Shown piece after piece: positions 43,616-52,214 of a DNA stretch of 64,000 bases (position 1 is the first letter of the stretch; each line of letters opens with the position of its first letter). The position numbers were made by a program, and so were the translations under genes. The notes under the pieces are model-generated. The model was not told the DNA's origin. It saw only the letters and a list, made by a program, of their open reading frames with translations, and searched no databases. Source of the stretch: Ralstonia pickettii DTP0602 (GTDB lineage Bacteria; Pseudomonadota; Gammaproteobacteria; Burkholderiales; Burkholderiaceae); assembly GCA_000471925.1 (NCBI GenBank), contig CP006667.1, forward strand, positions 3,472,001 to 3,536,000. Reading direction: 5' to 3'.

Positions 43616-44160
43616 GGTGAATCCTTGGGAAGGATGGCAGCGGACGCGGCATGGCCATGGATACGCCGCAGGTGAATCGCCTCGGCCTGGGCCATCTTGT
43701 TGGCGCATTCCAGGGCGTGGCGGGCGATGCTGTGGGTCAGGCTGATCTGCATGTTCAGCGCGATGCGCTGCAGCTCCATCGCATACAGGTCGTCGATCAG
43801 CGAGGCCGGTATTGCGGGACGGTCGAGCAGCGATTCCCACAAGGCCACGCCCATGGATGAGCGGTCGAGATTGCGCCAGCGCAGGAAGGTCGTCCCTGCG
43901 CCAGTGGTTTGCTGGGCCAGTTGCACGTCGAGCAGTCTGAAGGGGTAGGCCCGCGCCTGGGGCAGCACGCGCCGCTGTGCCAGGACAATCAAGCTGTCGC
44001 GCAGCGCCAGGCACTGGCTGGCCCAGGCCTCCAGGCTCCCCTTACCTTTAAAAGGTTGTAAAAGGCCTTTTAGGTAGCCTGCGTATTCCAGTCGCTGGAA
44101 GTCCGCCTGTTCCAACGCCGTGAAGCGAGTCGGCTGGACGGGAATAGTAGGTGCCGTCAT
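43612..44160 (-). CDS. DUF3158 family ICE protein
   Basis: A 182-residue DUF3158 protein, found between the PFL_4669-family gene and ssb in this ICE class. Conserved blocks include FTALEQADFQRLEYAGYLKG, RDSLIVLAQRRVLPQARAYP and TTFLRWRNLDRSSMGVALWE. It is mostly helical and soluble, and a DNA-processing role beside ssb is plausible but unproven. It overlaps both neighbours by 4 bases. Confidence 0.85.
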   Translation of the reverse strand: MTAPTIPVQPTRFTALEQADFQRLEYAGYLKGLLQPFKGKGSLEAWASQCLALRDSLIVLAQRRVLPQARAYPFRLLDVQLAQQTTGAGTTFLRWRNLDRSSMGVALWESLLDRPAIPASLIDDLYAMELQRIALNMQISLTHSIARHALECANKMAQAEAIHLRRIHGHAASAAILPKDSP

Positions 44161-44933
44161 TCCGTCGCATCCTCGTCGCGTGCCACGGTGCTGGCTGCGC
44201 CATCAATGGAGGTGGAAGTCGGGCCCGCCGCCGTTGGCGCTGCCGAGGATTCGGAGCGACCGTCCCGACGCGCGATGGGTGGCGCAAAGCGCGAGCGGTG
44301 CGTGCCTTCGAGCACGTCCTGCGGCAGCTCGCCGAACTTCTCCACCGCCGCACGCGCCGCCTCGTTCTTCGCCGCGAAGTCATCGCGCGTCGTGCCGGAG
44401 TAGCGATACTGCTGTGCTAGTGAAAATAGGCTGCGCAGTGCGTGCGCGCCATCGTTGAGCCAGCGCTCCAACGTGCTGCGGTCGATCAGCGCCGTGTGGT
44501 GGGCGAGGATCAGCTTGCGCGCGAGGTCATCGTAGTCGGCCAGCAAGTAGACGGCGGCGAAGCCGAGCTGGGCGTTGACGAACAGCGGGAGTTTCACCGG
44601 TTGCACGTTCAGGTTCTCACCCAGGCTGAGCGCCGGAGGCACGCCGGACAGCGCCTGGTCCACCTGTTCACGCAGCGTCTGCAGATGCGTCTTGGTTTCG
44701 GCCAGTTTGTCCTCGATGCGCAGCATCCACCAGTCCGAGTAGGGATCGTCCTGCTCGGCGCCGCGCTTCATCTTGCTCATCACGCTGATGTAGCCATTGA
44801 GGCCGATGATGCCGGGACGCCCCTCGGCGGCAGCGCGGCCACGCCAGATGCGGGACGCGTGGTGTGTGTGCAGCGTCAGCGACATCGCGCTGCGCAGCGA
44901 TCCGAGATTCAGTTGCAGGGATTCATTGGCCAT
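44157..44933 (-). CDS. ICE protein, PFL_4669 family (TIGR03761)
   Basis: A 258-residue soluble protein starting MANESLQLNLGSLRSAMSLT (alternative ATG at 44969). Family blocks are SLTLHTHHASRIWRGRAAAE, GRPGIIGLNGYISVMSKMKR and DPYSDWWMLRIEDKLAETK. The C-terminal 50 residues are low-complexity Ala/Ser/Thr. It stands in the replication/maintenance region upstream of DUF3158 and ssb. The palindrome copy 2 lies about 120 bp before its start. Function is unknown. Confidence 0.84.
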   Translation of the reverse strand: MANESLQLNLGSLRSAMSLTLHTHHASRIWRGRAAAEGRPGIIGLNGYISVMSKMKRGAEQDDPYSDWWMLRIEDKLAETKTHLQTLREQVDQALSGVPPALSLGENLNVQPVKLPLFVNAQLGFAAVYLLADYDDLARKLILAHHTALIDRSTLERWLNDGAHALRSLFSLAQQYRYSGTTRDDFAAKNEAARAAVEKFGELPQDVLEGTHRSRFAPPIARRDGRSESSAAPTAAGPTSTSIDGAASTVARDEDATE

Positions 44934-45053
44934 TGGACGACTCGAGAAGAAGGAACGAGTCGCCAGCATCGGCGTCGGCCGGAAGGCCGTCAGTCAACAA
45001 ACCGCAGCCCGCGCTTGCCCGCTTTGTTCGACGCGGAAGGCCGGGCGTGCCAG

Positions 45054-45070
45054 TTATCTCCTGGGGATAG
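45054..45070. promoter_or_regulatory. Palindrome (operator-like), copy 2, imperfect
   Basis: TTATCTCCTGGGGATAG differs from the 17-bp consensus CTATCCCC-W-GGGGATAG at two positions in one arm. It lies 121 bp before the PFL_4669-family ATG, inside the 196-bp gap after the LOTUS gene. Confidence 0.5.
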
Positions 45071-45129
45071 CACGGCAGTGTTCGGCCAGTTCATGGAGCG
45101 CTCGCACAGCGCCATGCGCGCAGTGGGCG

Positions 45130-45984
45130 CTATACCTCTAGTGCTCTGTACCAGGCGGCCCGCTGTCCATCCACGTCTCGATAGCGAAGCTCGAACAGCC
45201 GACACTCATGTACCACCTGGCGCCAACTGCTGCATCCGTACTTGGCGGGCAGTTGCTCGGGATGCCGTTCGGAGATCCACCGTCCGGCCGCGGCAATGGG
45301 CGTCCATCCATCGACGGCCAGTTCCCCGGCCGCCTCGCGCAAAACGCGAACGATGCCGGCTACCGGCCAATCTACCGTTCCGTCCGGTGCAATGCCGTTG
45401 ACCACCAGATCGTGAAACACATCCGACTGGGCGAACTCCGCCGCCAGGCGCCGTACCTGATCCATGTGCTCAGCCCAGCCGCGCAGTTGCTCGAAGCGCT
45501 GATCGACGCGCGTATAGGCGGCGGTGAGTGCATCGTGTGCTGCGCGGCATCCGTCCGCCGTCCAAAGGTCGTGCAGGTCGATGAAGTGGTGTACCAGGGT
45601 ATTGCGCAACAACACCAGCTCCTTGAGGTCCGCCTGCGTCTTGGCGTAGTTCTCGGCGGACAGGCTCAGTTGGACCCGTGTGCGAAAGGAAATCGCGTCG
45701 CCAGGCAGGTCCGCGTCGGGCTTGGTGTCGTCACCGCCCTCCGTGACGACATACGATCCGAACAGTAGGCCCACCAGCGTGCCCAGGGTCTTGGTCGCCG
45801 TGTCCTCGATGCGCGCCACGCGAATCGCCTCCAGCGAATGCGCCGGCCCGGAGATGTCGTGGTGTGCCACGATGGCTTTCATCAGGCGTTCGTACTGCTG
45901 AAGGCGCAGCAGGCAGCGGCCCAGCATGCGCTGGACCTCTCTCTGCAGCGGTTGCAGCGCGTCGTCGGTGGATGGTGTCGTCAT
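45130..45984 (-). CDS. LOTUS (OST-HTH) domain protein with HEPN-like motif
   Basis: A 284-residue protein. Residues about 222-270 (VDGWTPIAAAGRWISERHPE, QLPAKYGCSSWRQVVHE) form an OST-HTH/LOTUS RNA-binding winged helix. The long helical N-terminal part contains LLRNTLVHHF (Arg127-Asn-x3-His132), the R-N-x3-H pattern of HEPN ribonucleases. LOTUS-domain proteins occur at this place in related ICEs. The HEPN reading is my inference from motif and helical context. It is encoded alone between two palindrome copies, 145 bp upstream of the region around the next gene. Confidence 0.74.
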   Translation of the reverse strand: MTTPSTDDALQPLQREVQRMLGRCLLRLQQYERLMKAIVAHHDISGPAHSLEAIRVARIEDTATKTLGTLVGLLFGSYVVTEGGDDTKPDADLPGDAISFRTRVQLSLSAENYAKTQADLKELVLLRNTLVHHFIDLHDLWTADGCRAAHDALTAAYTRVDQRFEQLRGWAEHMDQVRRLAAEFAQSDVFHDLVVNGIAPDGTVDWPVAGIVRVLREAAGELAVDGWTPIAAAGRWISERHPEQLPAKYGCSSWRQVVHECRLFELRYRDVDGQRAAWYRALEV

Positions 45985-46095
45985 GTCGGTGGTCGGCGTG
46001 GCGTCGTGCGCCTCGGGTAATTTCTTACTCTCAGGCGACAGTTTCGCCCGTGGTGCGACAGGAGCAATCGAATGCGGAGGAAGGACGTCGTTCCA

Positions 46096-46112
46096 CCTAT
46101 CCCCTGGGGATA
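46096..46112. promoter_or_regulatory. Palindrome (operator-like), copy 3
   Basis: CTATCCCCTGGGGATAG, perfect 8-bp arms around one base, 112 bp before the LOTUS gene ATG and 168 bp beyond the tnpB stop. See the copies at 43162 and 45054. Confidence 0.65.
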
Positions 46113-46279
46113 GCGCCCCTCACGAATCATGCAGGGAAGCTCGGAGCTGCGCCAGGTATGCGCGTGCGGCCTCGCGGCCGGCACCATTCGTGCGATAAGC
46201 GGTAACGGCGGCGTGGGTGCTGTGGGGCGCTACTGCGGCGGCGCCGATTCTCCTTCACCGGCCCAGGTTTTGAACTCTG

Positions 46280-47586
46280 CTATCCGAAACGTGCCCAAAT
46301 GTGCTCGTCCGGTTCCTGCCCCGATCTTCCTTGCTGGCCGAAATCGTCTCTGACAGGCGTAACTTTCCCGGTAGCCCCGGGTAGTCCTGCAACTTGCTCT
46401 AGGTTCACGCTGGCGTTGAAGTCACGATCATGGTGCGTGCCACAGCCCGGGCACTGCCACGTCCGAGCTTTCAATGTCAGCGAGTGATTTACCTCGCCGC
46501 AGCATGAGCAACGCTTCGAGCTCGGGAAGAAGCGATCCGCTGCCACTAGCGTCGTCCAATACCAAACGCTCTTGTATTCGATTTGCCGACGAATCTCACC
46601 AAATGCCACATCGAGAATGGCCCGGTTCAGGCCAGCCTTCTGACAGACACTTCTTCCTGGCCTGTCGACAGTCCCCTTGGCGCTTGCGGTCATTCCTAAT
46701 ACAGACAGGTCCTCGATTCCCAGCGTTTGGTTTTCACGTGTGAGTGAGGTCGTCATCTTGTGCGTGAAGTCATTGCGAATGCACCTGATCCTTCGATGCT
46801 GATCAGCGAGCTTTTGCGATGCCTTCTCACGATTCTTGGTCGGGACAAGACGCATCCCCTTGGGGATCCGATCCGTTTTGGCTAGGCCCATGCGTTGCTT
46901 CTGCGCTTCCAGCTTGCGCGACACCGATCGCTGCAGCCTCGTCAACCGCTTCTGCGCCTTTTTCAGCGCACGCGGCGTCTCATAGCGCTTGCCGTCAGAG
47001 CAGACGATCTCATTGACGTTGAGGTCGACGCCGGTGACCGGGCGGCGATTCGCTCGCTCAATCCAGCAAACTTCCACCTCCTGCTGAAGCGACAGATACC
47101 AGCGCGTGCCATCGCGCCACACCGTTGCGCCCATGATCTTGCCGGCGAACCGCGGTGCCTCTTTCATCTTCACCTTGCCCAGCACCGGCAAGCGGACCTG
47201 CTTCTCACCTACCGTTAGCTTGTTAGCTTGTCGTTAGCGATGTAAAACGAATCGCGCGCCCTTCCCTTCCTCTTGAAGACAGGGCGATGAGCATCCTTGC
47301 CCTTCTTCACATCGTCGAAGAACTTGCTCCAGGCTTTGCTGAGATTGGCAAAGGGCTGCGCGTGCGCGTCACGATGGATGTCCTTCAGCCACGGATACTC
47401 CGTGTATTTGAGCGCGTTGAATTGCTTCTTGAGTGCGAGTGCGTTTGGCCTCAAACTGGCCTCATACTGCCGATTCCACTCGGCCAGGGCCCAGTTCCAG
47501 ACGAAGCGGGCCGTGCCGCACGCGCGACGGAAATAGTCCTCTTGCTCTGCAGTCGGTCTCAGTTCAATTCGGTGCGCGATCAGCAT
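46280..47586 (-). pseudogene. tnpB: IS200/IS605-family TnpB, broken by an 8-bp duplication
   Basis: Two frames make one TnpB RNA-guided nuclease. The front (MLIAHRIELRPTAEQEDYFR, LKYTEYPWLKDIHRDAHAQP) runs from 47586 to a stop near 47215, and the rest (LGKVKMKEAPRFAGKIMG onward) continues in another frame to 46280. The RuvC residues are all present: Asp in VTGVDLNVNEIV, Glu in LGIEDLSVLGM, Asp in HHDRDFNASVN, plus the zinc finger CSCCGEV...CPGCG. The break is an exact tandem GTTAGCTT pair at 47214-47229; one copy fewer restores a continuous frame. No tnpA is seen, so it is an IS1341-like, TnpB-only element. Confidence 0.88.
47214..47229. repeat. 8-bp tandem duplication inside tnpB
   Basis: GTTAGCTT occurs twice in direct succession. 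On the coding strand this reads AAGCTAAC twice. It shifts the tnpB frame by two and introduces stops just after the DKLT codons. A single copy gives the continuous DKLTVGEKQVRLPVLGKVK. Confidence 0.9.
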
Positions 47587-47609
47587 CCAAGGCCGCCCGT
47601 CGCCATGGT

Positions 47610-48170
47610 CTACACCAGCCCCTCGTCGGTCCAATTCCGTATCGCCGCCCAGACCACCGACATCGGCAACGTCAGGGTCTCGGCCAGGTCCATCGTCAGG
47701 CCCAGCATGGCCAGATCGTCGCCCAGCGCGATATGACGCTCGCTGACCCCGGCTTTCCAGCGCTTCCACAGGATGGTGCCCTGTGCCTCGTCCAGCACCG
47801 GGTGCCGACCCTTGCGTTTGGGCAAGCGGAGAATGTCGCGCCGCAGTGCGACTTCTTGATGCGTGAGGCCGTAGAAGCGGCTTACCATCTCCGTGCTCGC
47901 GCCCAGGCGCAGCATGCGATCCACCGTGGCGATTTCCTGCTCCACGTCATGTACCTGGCTCAGCAGCCGCTTCAGCACCTCGCGGTTGACCGAGACCGAA
48001 CACCACGACACCGTGGCGTTGACCAGCACACTGACCTGCGCCGGATGCTTGAGCGCCTCCAGATCTTCTTCGCCGAAGCCCATCGCCTTGCAGCGACGCA
48101 ATTGGCCATTGCGCAGATCGTGCAGCGCTTGGGCGATGACAGCCTGGTTGAGCGGATGAGGTGACGACAC
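47610..48170 (-). CDS. DUF2857 family ICE protein
   Basis: A 186-residue DUF2857 protein, present downstream of parB in PFGI-1-class elements. It has LNQAVIAQALHDLRNGQLRR, DRMLRLGASTEMVSRFYGLT (an HTH-like segment) and LRLPKRKGRHPVLDEAQ. A DNA-binding or regulatory role is likely from the HTH-like block but not shown. It appears full length; tnpB begins 24 bp beyond its stop, so the insertion spared it. It begins 16 bp after parB. Confidence 0.85.
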   Translation of the reverse strand: MSSPHPLNQAVIAQALHDLRNGQLRRCKAMGFGEEDLEALKHPAQVSVLVNATVSWCSVSVNREVLKRLLSQVHDVEQEIATVDRMLRLGASTEMVSRFYGLTHQEVALRRDILRLPKRKGRHPVLDEAQGTILWKRWKAGVSERHIALGDDLAMLGLTMDLAETLTLPMSVVWAAIRNWTDEGLV

Positions 48171-48185
48171 GGTGGCCTCCCGCCC

Positions 48186-49856
48186 TCAGGAATCGTGGCC
48201 CCGGTCGGCGAACGCCGTACCGTTCTCCAGGTCCAGCAGCCGTCGCGCCAGGCGCAGCAGCCGGAACAACTTCACCAAGCCAGTGTCGCTCAGGCGCATG
48301 GACGTTCCGCCTCCGCCGTGCAGCAGCGGCGCCAGGTCGTCAGCCAGTCGCGTACGATCCAGTCCTGTCGCGGCTGGCTGAGCCATGCTCAACGCATGCA
48401 ACAGCGCCAGCACGGCACGAGCGAAGTCAGGCAAGGCCCTCGCCTGCGCAACGGGCGGAGTCACGCAGACGAAGCCGATGCCATCGTCACTGGGCTCGAT
48501 CTGCTCGGCGACCGCCGCCTCTTCGGCGACCTCGCGGGCGAACTGTGCGATATGCACCCGAAGCCGGTCCGGCACGTCCAATCCTGGCTCGATATACCAG
48601 ACATCCGAGACGGGGTAGAGGCCACCGACCTGCACGGGGATCGCGCGCAAGGCATTGGTCTCACAGTCGGGTAGCCTGTCGCCCAACTGGTCCCCTACTA
48701 GGCGTTCGGTGGTCGGCGCCGGGGACACGATGCGCCCCTGCAGGCGCTGCGCATCATGGTCGGCCAGTACTGGCGCGGCGCCTACTTCCCCGGCTTGCCC
48801 GCTGTCGGCCGCGGGCGCCACAGCAGTCCGTGTCGAGGGCCTCTCGCCAACGGGTCCGGTCGGTACGCCGGCCTGCTGTGCAGTAGTTGTCGCCGCCGGA
48901 GGTGGCGATGCAGGCCTTGGCGTCGCGGACACGGTAGAGGCTGTTGGCCTCACCGGCAACGGCTCGCTGCTCAGCGCGCGCTGCCGGCTTTCGCTGTCGT
49001 CGATCTCCAGGCTCAGTGTGTCATAGTCTGTGTCCAGCAACTCAGCCATCTGGCCCGCCAGTTCGTCCTGCACCCGCTGGAACGAGAAGCCATCCGGTTG
49101 CGCGTCGAACTGCGAAAGCACATCCTGGAACAGCGAGGCGAAGTCCACGGCGAGGTCACGGCCCAGCGCTCTCCGTTCCCAGGTGTGCTCGCACGCCTTG
49201 CGCAGCACTGCGAGCCGTTCCACCTGATGCCGGCCGAGCCCGCCGTACAGCACGGTTGGAATCGCTGGCAGCAGGTAACACACCGCCTCCTGCATGCGGC
49301 TGATGCGCGATTGCTGCACCGGATACCCATCGGCCGTCAGGCGCCTGGCGAGCTCGGATTGGGTCAGTGTGCTACCCGTTTCCTGCTCGTAAAACTCGCG
49401 CGCTTTCTCGACGCCCAGGGCGCGCTCGATGAAAGTCAATCCGCCGCGCAGCTCGTTTTCCGCCAAGTGGCCCGTCAAGGCGGCGATCTCGCCCCGTTCC
49501 GGCCAGGGGCGGAATAGGCAGGACATGCGAAAAAACCGTTCCTGCTTGGTCTCAGCCCACAGCTCGCGAAGAATTGCCAATCGCGTATTGCCACCGTTGC
49601 GAATGATGTAATGCACTTCGCTTGGGCGTCGCGTGATCGCCGGTGGCGCATCCAAACCGCGCTCTCGGATGGACGCCTTGATTTCCTCATAAGCCGGATT
49701 GCGCTTGACGCGCGGATCGTGGTCATACGGGCGCAACTGGTCCAGCGTCACGATCATTGGTGTGTCGGCAATGGGATCGGTCAAAGCCGTCGCAGAAGGG
49801 CCAGCTCGCTGAAATCCGGCGGCGAGGAACTTGTCCGCCTTATTCCGAGGGCTCAT
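48186..49856 (-). CDS. parB: ParB family protein, PFGI-1 class (TIGR03764)
   Basis: A 556-residue ParB-like protein that would act with ParA in ICE partition or maintenance. The ParB/Srx nuclease-like domain has IVTLDQLRPYDHDPRVKRNP and HYIIRNGGNTRLAILRELWA. The HTH region has LTQSELARRLTADGYPVQQS-RIS. A long Pro/Ala-rich linker leads to a C-terminal helical domain. The start MSPRNKADKFLAAGF at 49856 matches relatives. The usual upstream parA and replicative helicase are missing; a transposase lies there instead. Confidence 0.87.
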   Translation of the reverse strand: MSPRNKADKFLAAGFQRAGPSATALTDPIADTPMIVTLDQLRPYDHDPRVKRNPAYEEIKASIRERGLDAPPAITRRPSEVHYIIRNGGNTRLAILRELWAETKQERFFRMSCLFRPWPERGEIAALTGHLAENELRGGLTFIERALGVEKAREFYEQETGSTLTQSELARRLTADGYPVQQSRISRMQEAVCYLLPAIPTVLYGGLGRHQVERLAVLRKACEHTWERRALGRDLAVDFASLFQDVLSQFDAQPDGFSFQRVQDELAGQMAELLDTDYDTLSLEIDDSESRQRALSSEPLPVRPTASTVSATPRPASPPPAATTTAQQAGVPTGPVGERPSTRTAVAPAADSGQAGEVGAAPVLADHDAQRLQGRIVSPAPTTERLVGDQLGDRLPDCETNALRAIPVQVGGLYPVSDVWYIEPGLDVPDRLRVHIAQFAREVAEEAAVAEQIEPSDDGIGFVCVTPPVAQARALPDFARAVLALLHALSMAQPAATGLDRTRLADDLAPLLHGGGGTSMRLSDTGLVKLFRLLRLARRLLDLENGTAFADRGHDS

Positions 49857-50270
49857 CTCAACCACGACTACCCTCCTTCGCCTCGGCATCGAGGGTGCAA
49901 CGCGCCGCGCGATCGGCACGACGGATCCGAGTAAATTTTGGATATTGATTCAGGGAGATGAATGCCATGGCCGGGGCCATCCACGACAGTTTGGCTATTC
50001 GCCCCTGATTCGTTGACACGCTGCCAGATTTCAAAGCACCTCCAGTTTCTCGGGAGCGATTCTGTTACGCTGCGCGGGCGGTGCGCAGCAGTAACATCGA
50101 CATATGCGGTGTGCGTACTGCGTGAGTAGACCCGCTCTGCGGGCGCTTAGCAAGGACTCATTTTGCAAGAATTGTTGCGCCTGGAGTCTTATTGAGATTT
50201 ACAAAAAACATGACAAGGGATTCAGTGCTGGCGCGTTTTATCTCTAACGGGTTGATTGGAGATACGGGCC
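49857..50270. other. Junction between parB and IS630
   Basis: No gene is supported. It contains a hairpin at 50063-50096 (TGTTACGCTGCGC against GCGCAGCAGTAACA, one bulged base) and a small CCCGC-TCT-GCGGG hairpin at 50131-50143. The left end of the IS630 copy must lie here but the terminal repeat could not be fixed. Confidence 0.4.
50063..50096. repeat. Inverted repeat with one-base bulge
   Basis: 13-bp arms separated by 7 bases, the right arm carrying one extra A. It stands alone in the parB/IS630 gap and could be a terminator, a protein site or an element end. No T-run follows. Confidence 0.5.
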
Positions 50271-51258
50271 GTGCCGAAGAAGCCATTAGACGATGCAACG
50301 GAGAAGCGCTTGCGAGCGGGTCGGATGCCGTTGGCTGGCAAGCGACCAGCCGAGGTGGCATTGGCCGTGGGGGTAGCCCGACAAACGGTGTACACGTGGA
50401 AAGCTCTGCTCGATGAAGGCGGAATTGATGCGCTATGGGCTGTGCCAGGTCGAGGCCGCCCAGCCAAGCTCGAGCCGGAGCAACTGGCCGAATTGCGCGG
50501 GGCGTTGCTGCAAAGCCCGACTGCGCATGGCTTTGGTACCGAGCTATGGACACTCAAGCGCGTCGGTTCGCTCATCAAGCGGACGTATGGCGTCGAGTTC
50601 AGCCAAACGCAGATCTGGCGCATTCTTGGGGCGTTGGGTTTCAGCGCGCAAAAGCCAGATCGTCGCGCGATCGAGCGAGACGAAGACGCGGTGCGCCACT
50701 GGAAGCGCCACACCTGGCCTGCGCTTAAAAAAAAGCCCAGCGCGAAGGCCGATTGATTGTCTTTATCGACGAGACTGGCATCAGCGAGCGGCCCACGCGT
50801 GTCAGCACCTGGGCGCCGAAGGGGCAAACACCCATCATCCAGTTTCATTTCAACTGGAGCCATGTGTCGGCGTTCGCCGGCCTCAGTCGCACCAACTACC
50901 TGTGTACGAAGGCAGCGTCAAGAAAGAACCGGTGGTCGAGTTTCTTAAGGCGCTCAAAGCGCATCTGAAGCAGCCGTTGCTGATCATCTGGGATGGGGCC
51001 AGGCCCCATCGCGCCGCAATGGTCCGCGAATATCTGGATTCTCTCGAGGGACATATTCATCTGACCTTCCCGCCACCGCAATGCCCCGAGCTCAACCCAG
51101 TTGAGTACCTGTGGGCATGGCCCAAGTGTCACGCGATTGCGAACTTCTGCCCCGACAACCTCAATGAGTTGCATACCGTCGTCCGCAACAAGCTCAAAAG
51201 CGCTCAACACCGGCCTTCGATTATCGCCGCGTGCTGGGTTCAGGCAACGTTGTGGTGA
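50271..51258 (+). mobile_element. IS630-family transposase, defective copy
   Basis: orfA (GTG at 50271 preceded by GGAG) has the HTH part LAGKRPAEVALAVGVARQTV and ends after an A8 run at ALKKKPSAKAD. A -1 shift on A8 continues into REGRLIVFIDETGISERPTR, the usual IS630 programmed arrangement. A second shift after SRTNYL (about 50905) is not programmed: the rest (KKEPVVEFLKALKAHLKQP, LLIIWDGARPH, PPPQCPELNPVEYLW) is in yet another frame. The DDE residues D (FIDE), D (IWDG) and E (PVEYLW) remain. The copy should be inactive. It marks the right end of recognisable ICE DNA. Confidence 0.85.
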
Positions 51259-51263
51259 TGTCA

Positions 51264-51681
51264 TGATTTACGGAAAGATCAATAATTGCGGACTCACCAC
51301 AAGTTTTCGGGTTGATCTGAAAACTCAACACGACTCAGCCTCTAACATCCCAGGCGCGGAGCAGACACCTTGTTTCGCTGGTTCATCGCGTTGTCGATGT
51401 ACGAAGCTGCCTGCGTACCGACTGCCATTCCATCAAGCTGATTTGCCCGGCGTGCGCACCGAGAGCGCGGTGCCAGGTGAAGGCGGACGCGCCGCCGGCC
51501 GGCGTCAGGCTCTTCTACGCCTGCAACCCAGTCACCGTCAACTGGCGCAAGGCGAAGTGGGAATCGGTGCCGAAGAACCGGGATGGCGAAACCTATGCCG
51601 CAACCCTCGCGCTGCGCGCCGGGGATCGGCTGGCGGCTGGTGAATTTTGCGAACTGAGACGGCCGCATCCGCGCGTGGGCG
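51264..51681. other. Region between IS630 and the hypothetical gene
   Basis: No complete gene. A plus-strand frame (about 51480-51650) reads AGVRLFYACNPVTVNWRKAK and WESVPKNRDGETYAATLALR, which looks like the C-terminal beta domain of an exported enzyme, without a start and with a different frame upstream. It is probably a 5'-truncated remnant cut by the transposon junction. I do not recognise the family firmly. Confidence 0.4.
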
Positions 51682-51987
51682 TCAGCCTTGGTCTGGAGCA
51701 GCGCTGCGCCTATCGGCGTCTTGCTGCGCTTCGAACGTCGCGATATCGTCGCGGGCCTTGGCAAGCCCATAGTCCAGCGCCGCCTCCACCGACGGGAACA
51801 GCGCCGTGCCCAGATTCAGTTCATAGGAGCACACAGTCGGAAAATTAGGACGCACAGGCGCGCCGTCGGTACGGGCGATGGTGTATCGCACGGCATAGCC
51901 CGCGACGTCGGCCGACTCGCCTTCATCGGTTTTCGGCTCTGCCCGGATCGAAACCCGGTGCTGGCCGATGACAACTTCCCTGTGCAT
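51682..51987 (-). CDS. Small hypothetical protein, paralogue of 7955-8257
   Basis: A 101-residue protein starting MHREVVIGQHRVSIRAEP with GGGGGAGG upstream of the ATG at 51987. It shares most residues with the protein at 7955-8257 (RAEPK, GYAVRYT, DGAPVRPNFPTV, GTALFPSVEAALDYG, KARDDI). It is divergent from the transglutaminase gene across 227 bp. No function is recognised; the repeated association with a transglutaminase gene is the only clue. Confidence 0.7.
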   Translation of the reverse strand: MHREVVIGQHRVSIRAEPKTDEGESADVAGYAVRYTIARTDGAPVRPNFPTVCSYELNLGTALFPSVEAALDYGLAKARDDIATFEAQQDADRRSAAPDQG

Positions 51988-52214
51988 GCCTCCCCCTGTA
52001 CTGGTGGTGACGCGGACGCGGGTGCAATGGCGCCGTCTAGCAGTATAGGTGTCGGGCACGCGCCGCCCCCGCATGCGGCGCCTACCTCACCCGTGGCCCG
52101 CACAACGCGGCCGGGGTGCGTGCGGTGGCACTACACTGGAAAAGGCACGCATCACCATTTTCCGAACGGAGGGGCCACTCACCTTCCTCCGACCATGCCA
52201 AGGCAGACATTCAG

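Noticed and set aside
47215..47769. A 184-codon minus frame beginning before tnpB
   Set aside because: Its first 61 codons are a shadow of DUF2857; only the part from 47586 is TnpB.
50150..51290. Candidate terminal inverted repeats of IS630 around CATGACA on both sides
   Set aside because: The shared stretch is only about 7 bases and no TA duplication could be fixed by eye.
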